A stretch of 51,668 nucleotides of DNA, taken from contig CAZLEF010000048.1 of NCBI GenBank assembly GCA_964558465.1, forward strand, positions 1 through 51,668. Reading direction: 5' to 3'. Source of the stretch: JACJYC01 sp964558465. Lineage in GTDB: Bacteria > Bacteroidota > Bacteroidia > Chitinophagales > Saprospiraceae. The notes under the pieces are model-generated. The model saw only the letters and a list, made by a program, of their open reading frames with translations, was not told where the DNA came from and searched no databases. Shown here piece after piece: positions 1 through 7,697 of this stretch; position 1 is the stretch's first letter, and each line of letters begins with the position of its first letter. Made by a program: the position numbers and the translations under genes.

Positions 1-439
1 CGAGATGGTGTGTAATGTAGTTCTCTCCTAACCGGTTAACGTACCAGGACCACAAAGAATTTTGAACTACTGAATAATGTGTTAATCGTCAGGAATGAAA
101 ACTCGTTAAGCAAGGGACAAAAAAATGGCATCGGCGAGAGGAAAACCGGTCGCTCTTTCAGGTTGCAAAATTACTAATTCCTAACAAAACAATACCGTTT
201 CCACCTTGAAATATACCAATTACCCTCGATTTTAACACAAAATGACCGTGCAACACAAAAAACAGGGTCTTTTTACTATACTTTTTTTAGTGCTTTCTGA
301 ATTTGGGCGAGTTTTTGATGGTTGCTTTTCCGGGCTGGATCTTGCCACTTTTTTTTTTCTTATACGGGATTGGAATGCAAATGTTTCGGTTTTTTCAGCT
401 AATTCATTTAATTATTTAGGATATGGCCGGAATAAAACC
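1..439. other. Intergenic region, no gene seen
   Basis: AT-rich stretch with no convincing coding region on either strand. An 84-codon open frame at 242-496 has a low-complexity, Phe-rich translation, no recognisable motif and no ribosome-binding context, so I do not call it. The gene upstream of this region, if any, lies outside the window. Confidence 0.5.
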
Positions 440-479
440 GGGACCGGCCATTTTAGCATAGGATCCGGTCCCTTTTTTT
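440..479 (+). terminator. Hairpin followed by T-run
   Basis: GGGACCGG at 440-447 pairs with CCGGTCCC at 465-472 (8-bp stem, 17-nt loop) and is followed by seven T at 473-479. The T-run is on the plus strand; on the minus strand the hairpin is followed by GGTTTTA. It may therefore work in both directions and close the barrel-protein gene whose stop is just to the right. The long loop lowers confidence. Confidence 0.35.
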
Positions 480-501
480 CGCAAACATGTTGTTAAACCG
501 G

Positions 502-1080
502 TCAGAGCCGGAAGTTCGCCCCAAACGTCAGCAGGGACTGGCTCCAGCCGGCCTCCGCAAAAACGCCGGTCTTTTTGGTCAGGGCATAACGGACGCCCAG
601 GAACCCCGAAAACAGGAATCCGCTGCGGGATGGTTTCAGTCCTTTGTGTTCAAAGAACCAGGTGGCGTCGCCGTCCATTACCTCCACCCGGTTCCGGAAC
701 CAGCCCGTTTGAAAGCCGCCGTAAACATCCCAGGGGTCAAGATCCGGGCTGACATGGGCGCTCAGCCTCAATCCGGCGCTAAAAAATGAATGCTTGAAAT
801 GGACCATTGGTTCCTGCCCCGGGGCCAATTTGCCGGATGTCGCAACCGAATAACCCGAATAGATCCCCAGCGAAATACACTTGTTCAGTTTTCTCTCGAG
901 TGCAATGCTTACAGGCACAAAACGGGTTGCTGTCCGGTCTTTTAAAAAAGTAGGGAGCGCGCCGGCCCCGGCAGAAATTTCCCATCGATAGTCCTTTTTT
1001 TCTTTCCTGCATTGGGCAGTAACAGAAAAATTAAAAAAGAGGAGCGCAATAATCAGAGAGAGCAGCGTATGCTTTTGCAT
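502..1080 (-). CDS. Outer-membrane beta-barrel protein, unassigned
   Basis: 192 residues. An N-terminal signal peptide (Lys then a hydrophobic run, ending near SVTAQ at residue 22) precedes a Gly/aromatic-rich body with alternating hydrophobic residues and repeated beta-hairpin-like segments, ending in GANFRL. A C-terminal aromatic/hydrophobic strand of this sort is usual in small outer-membrane barrels of Bacteroidota. No catalytic motif is visible. The gene stands alone: the next gene upstream lies about 400 bp away on the same strand. Function unknown; a structural or adhesin-like barrel is the most that can be said. The class is inferred from sequence texture, not from a specific family match. 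Confidence 0.6.
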   Translation of the reverse strand: MQKHTLLSLIIALLFFNFSVTAQCRKEKKDYRWEISAGAGALPTFLKDRTATRFVPVSIALERKLNKCISLGIYSGYSVATSGKLAPGQEPMVHFKHSFFSAGLRLSAHVSPDLDPWDVYGGFQTGWFRNRVEVMDGDATWFFEHKGLKPSRSGFLFSGFLGVRYALTKKTGVFAEAGWSQSLLTFGANFRL

Positions 1081-1483
1081 AACAACAGATTTTAGGTTTA
1101 TAAAAAGAGAGCTTTTCCGATTTAAGTATTCCCGGCGCGTTCGGAAAATACAATACCGTTACGGGCATTTACATGCCGTTGAACAATTATGAATAACCTT
1201 GTTTTGTAATGAAATCCGGCTGACGGCCTTTTTATCAGGCGACCAACCATTCTACCATACTAGACGCTAAAATTGAATGGGGCGTTGCCGGGGTATTGTT
1301 TTTTAACATTTTGTTAATTCACTGACACGCTCCCTTTTGTTCTCCCCTATTCCCCAACAGGAAATCCTGAAGAAGTGTAACCTGCCCGACGGATGGGGAA
1401 AAATTGAAACGCTGAAACACTGATTAAAGTGATTGCACTGATTGCACTGAAACCATGAAACCATGAATCACCGCCCAATCCGT
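1081..1483. other. Intergenic region with short direct repeats
   Basis: No gene seen. Positions about 1429-1465 carry short tandem words: a 9-bp unit (TGATTGCAC) twice, then an 8-bp unit (AACCATGA) twice. They resemble the other short tandem repeats in this window. The rest is AT-rich and may hold the promoter of the minus-strand barrel gene, but I could not pick out a clear -33/-7 pair. Confidence 0.4.
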
Positions 1484-2014
1484 TCATTTATCCGCCGGCG
1501 GAGCGGCCTGGGTGCGGCAATTTTCCGTCCGGCGGGTATCGGTGATGTTCAGGATCTGCCAGCCGGCTTCTGTTCTGACGAGTTGAAACGCGTTTACTCC
1601 GCAGTGGCTCATTTTATCACCGAGGAAAAAGGTGTATTCCGTCCAGGCGGAAGCCAGGTTGCCATCAACCCGGACCTCATAGCTCCAGATCCTTTCATCC
1701 AGCATGACTTCGTGTTTGGCGCCGACCTGGGTAATGAATTTGTTCACTTCCGCCGACCGCAGTTGCGGTTTTCCGTCCTTGCCGGTATAAGTGGTGTGCA
1801 TACGCGCATCGGCATGAAATACGGATTTGATCAAAACGCTGTCGGAAGCGCGCATGCCGTCGAATAATTTTTGAATGGTTTCAACGACCTCTTTCTCTGC
1901 GGATCCGGCGGATTGACCGGAAATCCGGCCGGGCAAAACCACTGAAAAAACAAGCAAAAGCATTGTACAGCCGATAAAACGGACGGGTGAAGACCTTTTT
2001 TTCATTTTTTTCAC
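1484..2014 (-). CDS. Secreted NTF2-like (SnoaL/DUF4440-type) protein
   Basis: 176 residues. Residues 1-34 look like a signal peptide: a Lys/Arg-rich start, then GCTMLLLVFSVVLPG, with likely cleavage near SGQS. The rest fits the NTF2-like cone fold: an opening helix (EVVETIQKLFDGMRASD), the segment SVFHADARMHT, and the closing strands AWTEYTFFL and GVNAFQLVRTEAGWQILNI, where the ending pattern xxGWQIxxI is typical of the family. Members are small ligand-binding or enzymatic domains with very varied roles, so no substrate can be named. An alternative start is Met4. The gene is divergent from the histidine kinase gene with about 70 bp between the starts, so the two may share a regulatory region. 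Confidence 0.7.
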   Translation of the reverse strand: MKKMKKRSSPVRFIGCTMLLLVFSVVLPGRISGQSAGSAEKEVVETIQKLFDGMRASDSVLIKSVFHADARMHTTYTGKDGKPQLRSAEVNKFITQVGAKHEVMLDERIWSYEVRVDGNLASAWTEYTFFLGDKMSHCGVNAFQLVRTEAGWQILNITDTRRTENCRTQAAPPADK

Positions 2015-2036
2015 ATTTCGTGTAAAGGTAATACAA

Positions 2037-2065
2037 TTGCAAATAACGATTTTGTGTTATCATTG
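2037..2065 (+). promoter_or_regulatory. Candidate promoter of histidine kinase gene
   Basis: TTG at 2037-2039, an 18-bp spacer, then TATCATTG at 2058-2065, one mismatch from the Bacteroidota -7 consensus TAnnTTTG. The predicted transcript would start about 14 nt before the ATG at 2086. This is a pattern match only. Confidence 0.35.
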
Positions 2066-2085
2066 CATAGCGGTTCTAAACGTAC

Positions 2086-3306
2086 ATGAGCGACTATACA
2101 CGTAAAATCAGATGGAAGCTTTATCTCGCCATTTTTGGTGCGTTGATCGTCGTTATTTCAATGGTTTACACCAACCGTCTGGCCGGCCGCCTGGCCGTGG
2201 AAGAACGCAAAAAAGTGGATATCTGGGTAAAAGCCATGCTCGAGGTCAACGATTTTAATGAAGAAGACGCGGAATACGAAGACATCAGCCTGCACTGGGA
2301 GATCATACAAAGCAATACCACCATTCCGGTGATCATTGTTGACGAAGGGGGCGATATCATCGACGCCGTCAACTTCGGCGCCGGCCTGAATGAAGACAAA
2401 CCTTACCTCGCCAAGGAAGTGGCCAAGCTCAAAGCAGAAAATTTCAAACCGATCGAAAGCTACGGTACCTTTGTTTTTTATAAGGAATCCCGTCTGCTGA
2501 CCCAACTCCGGTATTTTCCACTGGTACAGTTTATGCTGATCGCTGCCTTTATCCTGTTTGGTTACCTCGGGGTCAACGCTGCGAGGCGGGCTGAACAAAA
2601 CCGGGTATGGGTCGGTATGGCCAAAGAGACCGCCCACCAACTGGGCACCCCCATTTCGGCTATTATTGCGTGGCTCGAACACCTGCACTTGTCAAAAGAA
2701 AAAGACCCGGAGGTGCAGGAGGTGCTGCTGGAATTGAGAAATGACGTCAACCGGTTGGAACTGATCGCCGAACGATTTTCAAAGATCGGCTCTGCTCCGG
2801 TCCTGATCCAGACCAATATTTTCGAAGAACTGGCCAAATGCGGCCATTATATGGAGAAACGGGCATCCAGGAGGGTTGTTTTCGATTTCCCGGCCCCGGG
2901 GGCAGGCAAACTGAACGTTCACATCAATGCCCCGCTTTTCGACTGGGTGGTCGAAAACCTGCTGCGAAATGCACTCGACGCCATGGATGGCAAGGGCCGC
3001 ATCTCCGCTGAAATTTATGAAGACCCTTCTTTTGTTTACATCGACATCACGGACACCGGAAAAGGCATCCCGCCCGGCAAGTTCAAAACCGTATTCCAGC
3101 CTGGTTATACCACCAAAAAGCGGGGATGGGGCCTTGGCCTCAGCCTTGCCAAACGCATTATAGAGGAATACCACAGCGGGAAAATATATGTCAAAAAATC
3201 CGTTCCCCATGAAGGGACTACGTTTACCATCCGGCTCCCGAAAGGCTCTGCTCCTGAACAGGAGCGTTTGCTGACGCCGGAACCAAAAACCACCGCTAAT
3301 ATTTAA
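2086..3306 (+). CDS. Sensor histidine kinase, orphan
   Basis: 406 residues. A transmembrane segment near residues 10-27 and a second near 145-165 bracket an extracytoplasmic sensor region of about 115 residues with no recognised family. There is no obvious HAMP domain. The dimerisation/phosphoacceptor motif is KETAHQLGTPISAI with His184 as the likely phosphorylated residue; the Gln in HQLGTP (instead of the common HELRTP) occurs in a Bacteroidota subset of kinases. The HATPase domain is complete: N box ENLLRNALDAM, G1 DTGKGIP, F box VFQPGYTTK and G2 WGLGLSLAKRI. No response regulator gene is adjacent, so partner and signal are unknown. It converges on the following oxygenase gene with only two bases between the stop codons. 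Confidence 0.9.
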   Translation: MSDYTRKIRWKLYLAIFGALIVVISMVYTNRLAGRLAVEERKKVDIWVKAMLEVNDFNEEDAEYEDISLHWEIIQSNTTIPVIIVDEGGDIIDAVNFGAGLNEDKPYLAKEVAKLKAENFKPIESYGTFVFYKESRLLTQLRYFPLVQFMLIAAFILFGYLGVNAARRAEQNRVWVGMAKETAHQLGTPISAIIAWLEHLHLSKEKDPEVQEVLLELRNDVNRLELIAERFSKIGSAPVLIQTNIFEELAKCGHYMEKRASRRVVFDFPAPGAGKLNVHINAPLFDWVVENLLRNALDAMDGKGRISAEIYEDPSFVYIDITDTGKGIPPGKFKTVFQPGYTTKKRGWGLGLSLAKRIIEEYHSGKIYVKKSVPHEGTTFTIRLPKGSAPEQERLLTPEPKTTANI

Positions 3307-3308
3307 TC

Positions 3309-4142
3309 TTATTTATTCCTGAACTTTTTGATCATCCTCACCAGGATGGGCGGCAATAAATCATTTGCCAGGTTGACCGCGCTGTTGAAAACCGACATTT
3401 TTGCGGAGTCCTGCCCTTTGCGCGCCATAAAAGTGGTCGTGATGCGTGTCCGGTTGGCCTCGCTGATCTCATCTGCCGGGCGGCCGTTGGTATAATAATA
3501 AAGGGCCAGCGATCTCCTGCTGCGGTCGGGCGGGCAGGTCAGTGGGTCGGGGTGCCCATGCCAGGAATAATCCGTTGTGGAGAAAATGGCCATCCGGTTG
3601 AAAAGCGGCGCAATTTTGACGACGCTCCGGCTTTTATCCCGTTCCCAAAGTTCAAAATTTCCACCGTATTCATCCTTCCAGTCTTCATTCAGGTAAATCA
3701 GGACGTTGATCCGCCGGTCGAGGTTCATGCTCCGGTGCCGGTGAAAATCCACGTGCAGCTTCAGGAATCCGCCCGGTTTGATCTGGTGAAACCCGCCCCC
3801 TTCAAAATAGGGATCCGGGATAAGGGTCTCTTTGATGCCGGTCAGGTTTTGCAGGAATTCCAGAAAAGGTTCGGAATTCAAAAAATGGACCAATTCCAGG
3901 GTTTTGGGCCCAAACCGGGATTCACCTTTTGAGGCGTACTTCGACTCGTTGGGGTTGGTATAATGGATATCGCCGGGTTTGTCGCCCAACTCCGGGAATT
4001 CTTTCAGAACGGACCGCAGGGCTTCCGGGTTAAAGAAATCATCGAAATAAATATTCGGAAACGGGGCGGCTTCGTTATATTCTTTGTGTTTTTCAGCCCC
4101 CAGATCAATGAGTTCCCGGACAGAAGTTTTCAAAAATTCCAT
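3309..4142 (-). CDS. 2OG-Fe(II) oxygenase family protein
   Basis: 277 residues, no signal peptide, so probably cytoplasmic. The double-stranded beta-helix core of the 2-oxoglutarate/Fe(II) dioxygenase (prolyl 4-hydroxylase-like) family is visible: the first iron ligands as HxD (His130, Asp132), the strand INVLIYLNEDW, YGGNFELW, the distal ligand in DYSWHGHPDP (His195 or His197), and the 2OG-binding Arg in RRSLALYYYTN near residue 210. The fold predicts Fe(II)- and 2-oxoglutarate-dependent hydroxylation, but the substrate cannot be read from sequence. Related proteins often sit in glycan or surface-polymer gene sets, yet nothing nearby here supports that. The start is the ATG downstream of a TATATTTG element. 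Confidence 0.85.
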   Translation of the reverse strand: MEFLKTSVRELIDLGAEKHKEYNEAAPFPNIYFDDFFNPEALRSVLKEFPELGDKPGDIHYTNPNESKYASKGESRFGPKTLELVHFLNSEPFLEFLQNLTGIKETLIPDPYFEGGGFHQIKPGGFLKLHVDFHRHRSMNLDRRINVLIYLNEDWKDEYGGNFELWERDKSRSVVKIAPLFNRMAIFSTTDYSWHGHPDPLTCPPDRSRRSLALYYYTNGRPADEISEANRTRITTTFMARKGQDSAKMSVFNSAVNLANDLLPPILVRMIKKFRNK

Positions 4143-4168
4143 AAAGGCAAAGCTTTTTTTGAGGAGCG

Positions 4169-4176
4169 CAAATATA
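4169..4176 (-). promoter_or_regulatory. Candidate -7 element for oxygenase gene
   Basis: Read on the minus strand this is TATATTTG, an exact match to TAnnTTTG, 26 bases before the oxygenase start. No good -33 TTG lies at the usual distance; that position falls inside or next to the heptamer inverted repeat at 4191-4265. Confidence 0.35.
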
Positions 4177-4190
4177 GTGAAATAGTTGAT

Positions 4191-4265
4191 AGTCGTAAGT
4201 CTTCAGTCGTAAGTCGTAAGTCTGTTCGAATCCGACTTACGACTTACAACTATCGACTTACGACT
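4191..4265. repeat. Heptamer-based 32-bp inverted repeat
   Basis: The left arm (4191-4222) and right arm (4234-4265) match at 28 of 32 positions as reverse complements, with an 11-bp spacer. Each arm is itself built from GTCGTAA-type heptamers. It fills the gap between two minus-strand genes. No T-run follows it on the minus strand, so it is not a standard intrinsic terminator. Confidence 0.85.
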
Positions 4266-4272
4266 AAAAAAA

Positions 4273-5361
4273 TCAGGTCCGTTTTTTCTTGCTCTCCGCG
4301 ATTTTCCGTTGGTACAGTTCCTCCCGCGCCTGCGAATTTCCGGGTTGGGTGATGTCCAGTTTATCGGAAGCGTTTTTGTTGTTCGGGTTGAGTTTCCGGC
4401 CCGGGAAAGCCAACCTGTTTTTGATTGTTTTTTCCGTTTCAACATTGGTTTCCTCCACCAGTTGGTTCATTTCTTCCTCGCTGATATAGGAACGGGATTT
4501 CAGTTTTTTCTTTGCAATTTCGCGAGCCACCTCCTGGCCCACCACTTCGTCGTATCCGGCTTTCCAGTCTTCTGTGGACTTTTCCTCCCGCAAAGCCGGT
4601 TCATCGTCCGACCGGGAGGAGCGTCTTTTTTCCCGTATCCTGGAACCGACCTCTTCGCCGACAAAATCAGCTTTCCGCCGGGTTTCGGGGTCGAGGGATT
4701 CGTCGGCCAGATGCGCCTTCACCTCGAGGTCGAGGTCGGTCAGGTCGTATTTTTCCAGAATAGCGATCAGGCTCTTTTCCGAATATCCAGGTTTTTTACC
4801 CAGGCCCCGGGCCCACTTCTGGCTGTTGGCGGCGTATTTGAAATACTGGTTGTCGGACGATCGGTTTTTGATCTTCAGGAGAGGCTGGATGACCAGTTCA
4901 CGGAACTCTTCCAAAGAACCGATCGCATATCCGTCTTCAACCTTGGCGATGCCCACTGCGAGCGAGATGCCTGCGGGGATGCCGTTGGCCAGCGCTTCCC
5001 GGATAGCCGGCGTGGAAAAGTTGGCGATCCACTCGGATTTTGACCATCTCTTCGAATTGGAGGCTGATGATCCGGGCGTACCGGATCTTTCCTCCAGGGT
5101 GGCCGAATAGGATTCGGCTGTTTCACCGGCAGGCGGAAGTACGAGCTTGTCTTCATCGTTCAAGGGCGTGAATCCGGCCGGGCGATCCAGCGTTGCAGCC
5201 TGAATGGAAAGTTCTTCAGTGGTACCTTTTGCCGGTTCTTTTCCGGGCAGGTTGAATTTGATGCCGGCTTTGCTCAAAAAGCCGACGACTAGAACAACAG
5301 CGAAAAGATAGCCCAGAAGGCTGAAAAAACCGCTATTGCGTTGAGGGTAACTGTCTCTCAT
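4273..5361 (-). CDS. Membrane-anchored degenerate glucosaminidase-like protein
   Basis: 362 residues. A short basic N-terminus is followed by one transmembrane segment (about residues 13-31). A central region, from SEWIANFSTPAIREALANG to about residue 250, resembles the FlgJ-type glucosaminidase fold: the IPAGISLAVGIAKVEDG segment aligns with IKLAQALLESDAG of the neighbouring gene and with the family pattern IPASxxLAQxxLESGxG. At the catalytic Glu position this protein has Lys, and the downstream NNxFGIK motif is absent, so hydrolase activity looks lost. The C-terminal third is charged, rich in Lys, Arg and Glu, and probably partly disordered. It follows the probable active paralogue on the same strand. 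A structural or peptidoglycan-binding role is an inference. Confidence 0.6.
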   Translation of the reverse strand: MRDSYPQRNSGFFSLLGYLFAVVLVVGFLSKAGIKFNLPGKEPAKGTTEELSIQAATLDRPAGFTPLNDEDKLVLPPAGETAESYSATLEERSGTPGSSASNSKRWSKSEWIANFSTPAIREALANGIPAGISLAVGIAKVEDGYAIGSLEEFRELVIQPLLKIKNRSSDNQYFKYAANSQKWARGLGKKPGYSEKSLIAILEKYDLTDLDLEVKAHLADESLDPETRRKADFVGEEVGSRIREKRRSSRSDDEPALREEKSTEDWKAGYDEVVGQEVAREIAKKKLKSRSYISEEEMNQLVEETNVETEKTIKNRLAFPGRKLNPNNKNASDKLDITQPGNSQAREELYQRKIAESKKKRT

Positions 5362-5653
5362 GGCGCCAAATATTTATGAGGGTTAAAAAGTAAATCCAAA
5401 CGTTGCCGTATGCCCTTTCACACCCTGGGGTTGAGGCAAAGGGTCGATATCTGAAAAATCCGAAATATGCTGTTTATTCTTTATATATCCGAAGACACAA
5501 GTCTTTCGAACAATTGAGGCAGGTTTCTCATAGGTAAGGGGGACGGGGTAACGCTCAACAAAAGTAGGTAAAATCCTGGTTATAATGTAAAATGCAAAAT
5601 GTAAAAGGTAAAATGTAAAAAGGGTTGGCGTTTGCTGTTCGAAGGAACGGGAT
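5362..5653. repeat. Intergenic region with TAAAATG heptamer repeats
   Basis: No gene seen. Positions 5588-5622 are five imperfect 7-bp units: TAAAATG, CAAAATG, TAAAAGG, TAAAATG, TAAAAAG. The rest is unstructured AT-rich sequence upstream of the degenerate glucosaminidase-like gene. Confidence 0.6.
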
Positions 5654-6721
5654 TCACCTTTCAGCTTCGCTGGAATTTAAAGCAGCCAGCAGGTCGAGGT
5701 CAAGCCGCCAGAGTTCATAGGTTTCGATGATATAGGCCAGCTTTTTGTGGTAGTGTTTGCCGGTAGCATAACCCGCCATTTTCAGGCCCGCAGCGCAGGC
5801 TGCATAATAGGGAACGCTGGTGCGACCGTTGAAGAACCCTTCCGGTGAGATCCCCGAAGACCGGAGGTTGACCAGTGCCGCATCGGTGAGGTCGCATTGG
5901 GCGCCTGCCGGAAAAGCTGCCCAGATCCAGGCATAACATCCCTTTTTACCGGGGCTGCAGGGCCGTGTCAATAACTGGGAGTGCCGTGCGTAACTGTCGG
6001 CCACATTCCGGTAAACTTCAAAGCGGTCGTACGGATGGTCATCATAAGCGTTGTAGACCCCGACCGCCGGAGCGACCGGCACAAACTCCTCATCGCGCAA
6101 AGCGCGGTATTGCCTGGATTTGATCTTTTGGCGGGCCGTTTTGCCGGGTAAAGCCTTGATCCCGAATTGATTATTGCTTGCTTTTGCGAGACGGGACGCC
6201 CCCGCATCGGATTCCAGCAAAGCCTGGGCCAGTTTAATGCTTGCCAACACCTTGCTGTGGCGCATATCCTGCAGGGCAGCCGATTTGTTCCTGTCGATAT
6301 AAGCCAGGTAACGCTCGGCCTGCCGCATTTTGGCTCTGGAAAAGTTTTTACTTTCGAGTTTTTGCCAGATCCGGTCTTTGGTCCAGGAGCAATTGACCGT
6401 CAGGTGTCCGCCCGGCATTTGGCCGGCCGCATCTCCACGCTCCGGCGTGGTGGATTCTTCATCATAGTCGATCACCTGATCCTGAACGGATTCCACGGTA
6501 TAAAAACGCTCGATCGCCTCTTTGCTCAACCCGCCAATGGCAGTAAGGCCCGTTTTGTAGGTATCCGTCAATTCCTGCACGATGGGCAAACGGTTGAGCT
6601 CATTTTCGTAATTTTGATAAAAAAAGAGCCCTGCCAGTACTGCCGAAAGGAATAAAAAGGCTTTAAAAAAGCTGTGTACAAACTGATTTAATGGGTTGGT
6701 CAAGGTTCTGAAGTTATGCAT
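5654..6721 (-). CDS. Membrane-anchored glucosaminidase (FlgJ-type)
   Basis: 355 residues. One N-terminal transmembrane segment (about residues 18-35) is followed by a roughly 115-residue spacer and then a glucosaminidase domain (about 155-345). The family core is clear: SIKLAQALLESDAGASRLAKASNN, with the catalytic Glu in LLES, then QFGIK and the later YDDHPYDRFEVYRNVADSYARHSQLL and GLKMAGYAT segments. These enzymes cleave the N-acetylglucosaminyl bond of peptidoglycan glycan strands; with the membrane anchor the domain should face the periplasm. The C-terminal part (YHKKLAYIIETYELWRLD) matches the usual last helix of the domain. It lies upstream of a degenerate paralogue on the same strand, which may modulate or scaffold it. 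Confidence 0.8.
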   Translation of the reverse strand: MHNFRTLTNPLNQFVHSFFKAFLFLSAVLAGLFFYQNYENELNRLPIVQELTDTYKTGLTAIGGLSKEAIERFYTVESVQDQVIDYDEESTTPERGDAAGQMPGGHLTVNCSWTKDRIWQKLESKNFSRAKMRQAERYLAYIDRNKSAALQDMRHSKVLASIKLAQALLESDAGASRLAKASNNQFGIKALPGKTARQKIKSRQYRALRDEEFVPVAPAVGVYNAYDDHPYDRFEVYRNVADSYARHSQLLTRPCSPGKKGCYAWIWAAFPAGAQCDLTDAALVNLRSSGISPEGFFNGRTSVPYYAACAAGLKMAGYATGKHYHKKLAYIIETYELWRLDLDLLAALNSSEAER

Positions 6722-6748
6722 TTTTTTTAAGTTGGGACGGAGGCTATG

Positions 6749-6806
6749 TTTGGGGTGGTTTGGGGTGGTTTGGGGTTCTCAGTTCCCCGATTCCTCAGTT
6801 CCTCAG
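6749..6806. repeat. Short tandem repeats, 10-bp and 8-bp units
   Basis: TTTGGGGTGG occurs twice plus a partial third copy (6749-6775), and TTCCTCAG twice (6791-6806). They sit in the divergent gap between the glucosaminidase gene and the MobA-like gene and leave little room for unrelated promoter sequence. Confidence 0.7.
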
Positions 6807-6859
6807 TTCAGGGGTTTGGAGTTTGAAGATTAACAATCCAGGCAAAAATTACGAATTCT

Positions 6860-7468
6860 GTGGAATCTGCAAAGGAAAAAATTCAAATTAATGCGGCAAT
6901 AATCCTCGCGGCGGGGGCCTCCACCCGGATGGGCTTCCCCAAACAACTGATCAAAACCGGCGAATGGTCGTTGATCCAAAAAATAACCGGTACGGCGCTT
7001 CGCGCCGGTCTCGATCCGGTCGTAGTTGTCCTTGGCGCCCACGAAGACCGGATCCGGCCCGAGCTCTCCGGCTTTCCGGTCATCATTACCGTCAACCCGG
7101 AATGGGAACAAGGTATGGGGACATCGATCGCTCAGGGGGTCAAAGCCTTGCAAGGCCTGCCCTACCCTGTTGACAATGTGTTGATCCTGCTCACCGATCA
7201 ACCCCTGATCGAAGCTGAAGACTGCCGGGTTTTGCTGGACCTGAAACTGCGTTCCCCGGCAAAAATTGTGGCCGCCGCTTATTCCGGTCAGTTGGGCGTG
7301 CCCGCGGTATTCGACAAAAGCCTGCTCCCTGATCTGGCTGCATTACAGGGGCAATCGGGCGCCAAATCCCTGTTTGGCATTTACAGGGATTCGCTGGCGT
7401 CCGTCGGGCTTCCCCACGCAGCGCTGGACCTGGATACGCCGGAGGATTTGATAGATGGTGGACGGTAG
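6860..7468 (+). CDS. MobA/MocA-like nucleotidyltransferase
   Basis: 202 residues from a GTG start. The N-terminal nucleotide-binding signature is AIILAAGASTRMGFPKQLI, followed by the metal/NTP site LLTDQPLIE and GVPAVFDKSLLPDLAALQGQSGAKSLF, which corresponds to the GxPxxF...L.GDxGAR segment of MocA/MobA. Such enzymes transfer CMP or GMP onto molybdopterin, or activate sugars and other acceptors. No molybdenum-cofactor gene is visible nearby, so MocA-like cytidylyltransferase is only the best guess. The last codons (DGGR) and the stop lie inside a tandem heptamer array, so the C-terminus is set by the repeat. It is transcribed toward the DUF5916 gene, and a shared transcript is possible. Confidence 0.8.
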   Translation: MESAKEKIQINAAIILAAGASTRMGFPKQLIKTGEWSLIQKITGTALRAGLDPVVVVLGAHEDRIRPELSGFPVIITVNPEWEQGMGTSIAQGVKALQGLPYPVDNVLILLTDQPLIEAEDCRVLLDLKLRSPAKIVAAAYSGQLGVPAVFDKSLLPDLAALQGQSGAKSLFGIYRDSLASVGLPHAALDLDTPEDLIDGGR

Positions 7469-7519
7469 ACGGTGGACGGTAGACGGTAGACGGTGGACGG
7501 TGGACGGTGGACGGTAGAC
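7457..7519. repeat. GGTRGAC heptamer tandem array, nine units
   Basis: Nine consecutive 7-bp units, each GGTGGAC or GGTAGAC, with no other variation. The TAG of the second unit (7466-7468) is the stop codon of the preceding gene. Degenerate copies continue to about 7550, and related words reappear near 44592-44696. Confidence 0.95.
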
Positions 7520-7636
7520 GGGGATGGTGAACGATGGAGGGTGGACGGGAACTTTTATCCCGGTTTCGCGATTTGGAACAAAAATAAAATACCCGATCAT
7601 TCATTTTTTCGGGTTGCCAACAGATATTTTTTTTAA

Positions 7637-7676
7637 TTTGTTTGTTTTTGTTTATATTTGTTTGTTTTTGTTTATA
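7637..7676. repeat. Exact 20-bp direct duplication before DUF5916 gene
   Basis: Two identical adjacent copies of TTTGTTTGTTTTTGTTTATA. The junction between the copies creates TATATTTG (7653-7660), an exact match to the -7 consensus, which is absent at the end of the second copy. Confidence 0.9.
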
Positions 7677-7697
7677 TTCACACGCCACCCTATTGTC

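Noticed and set aside
242..496. 84-codon open frame near the left edge
   Set aside because: Phe-rich, low-complexity translation, no motif, no start context, and it runs through a terminator-like hairpin.
5361..5400. Promoter TTTG-N22-AATATTTG before the degenerate glucosaminidase gene
   Set aside because: The -7-like element is only five bases from the ATG, so transcription would begin inside the gene; probably chance.
7524..7697. 58-codon upstream extension of the DUF5916 gene
   Set aside because: It translates the heptamer remnants and the T-rich duplication; the signal peptide starts at 7698.
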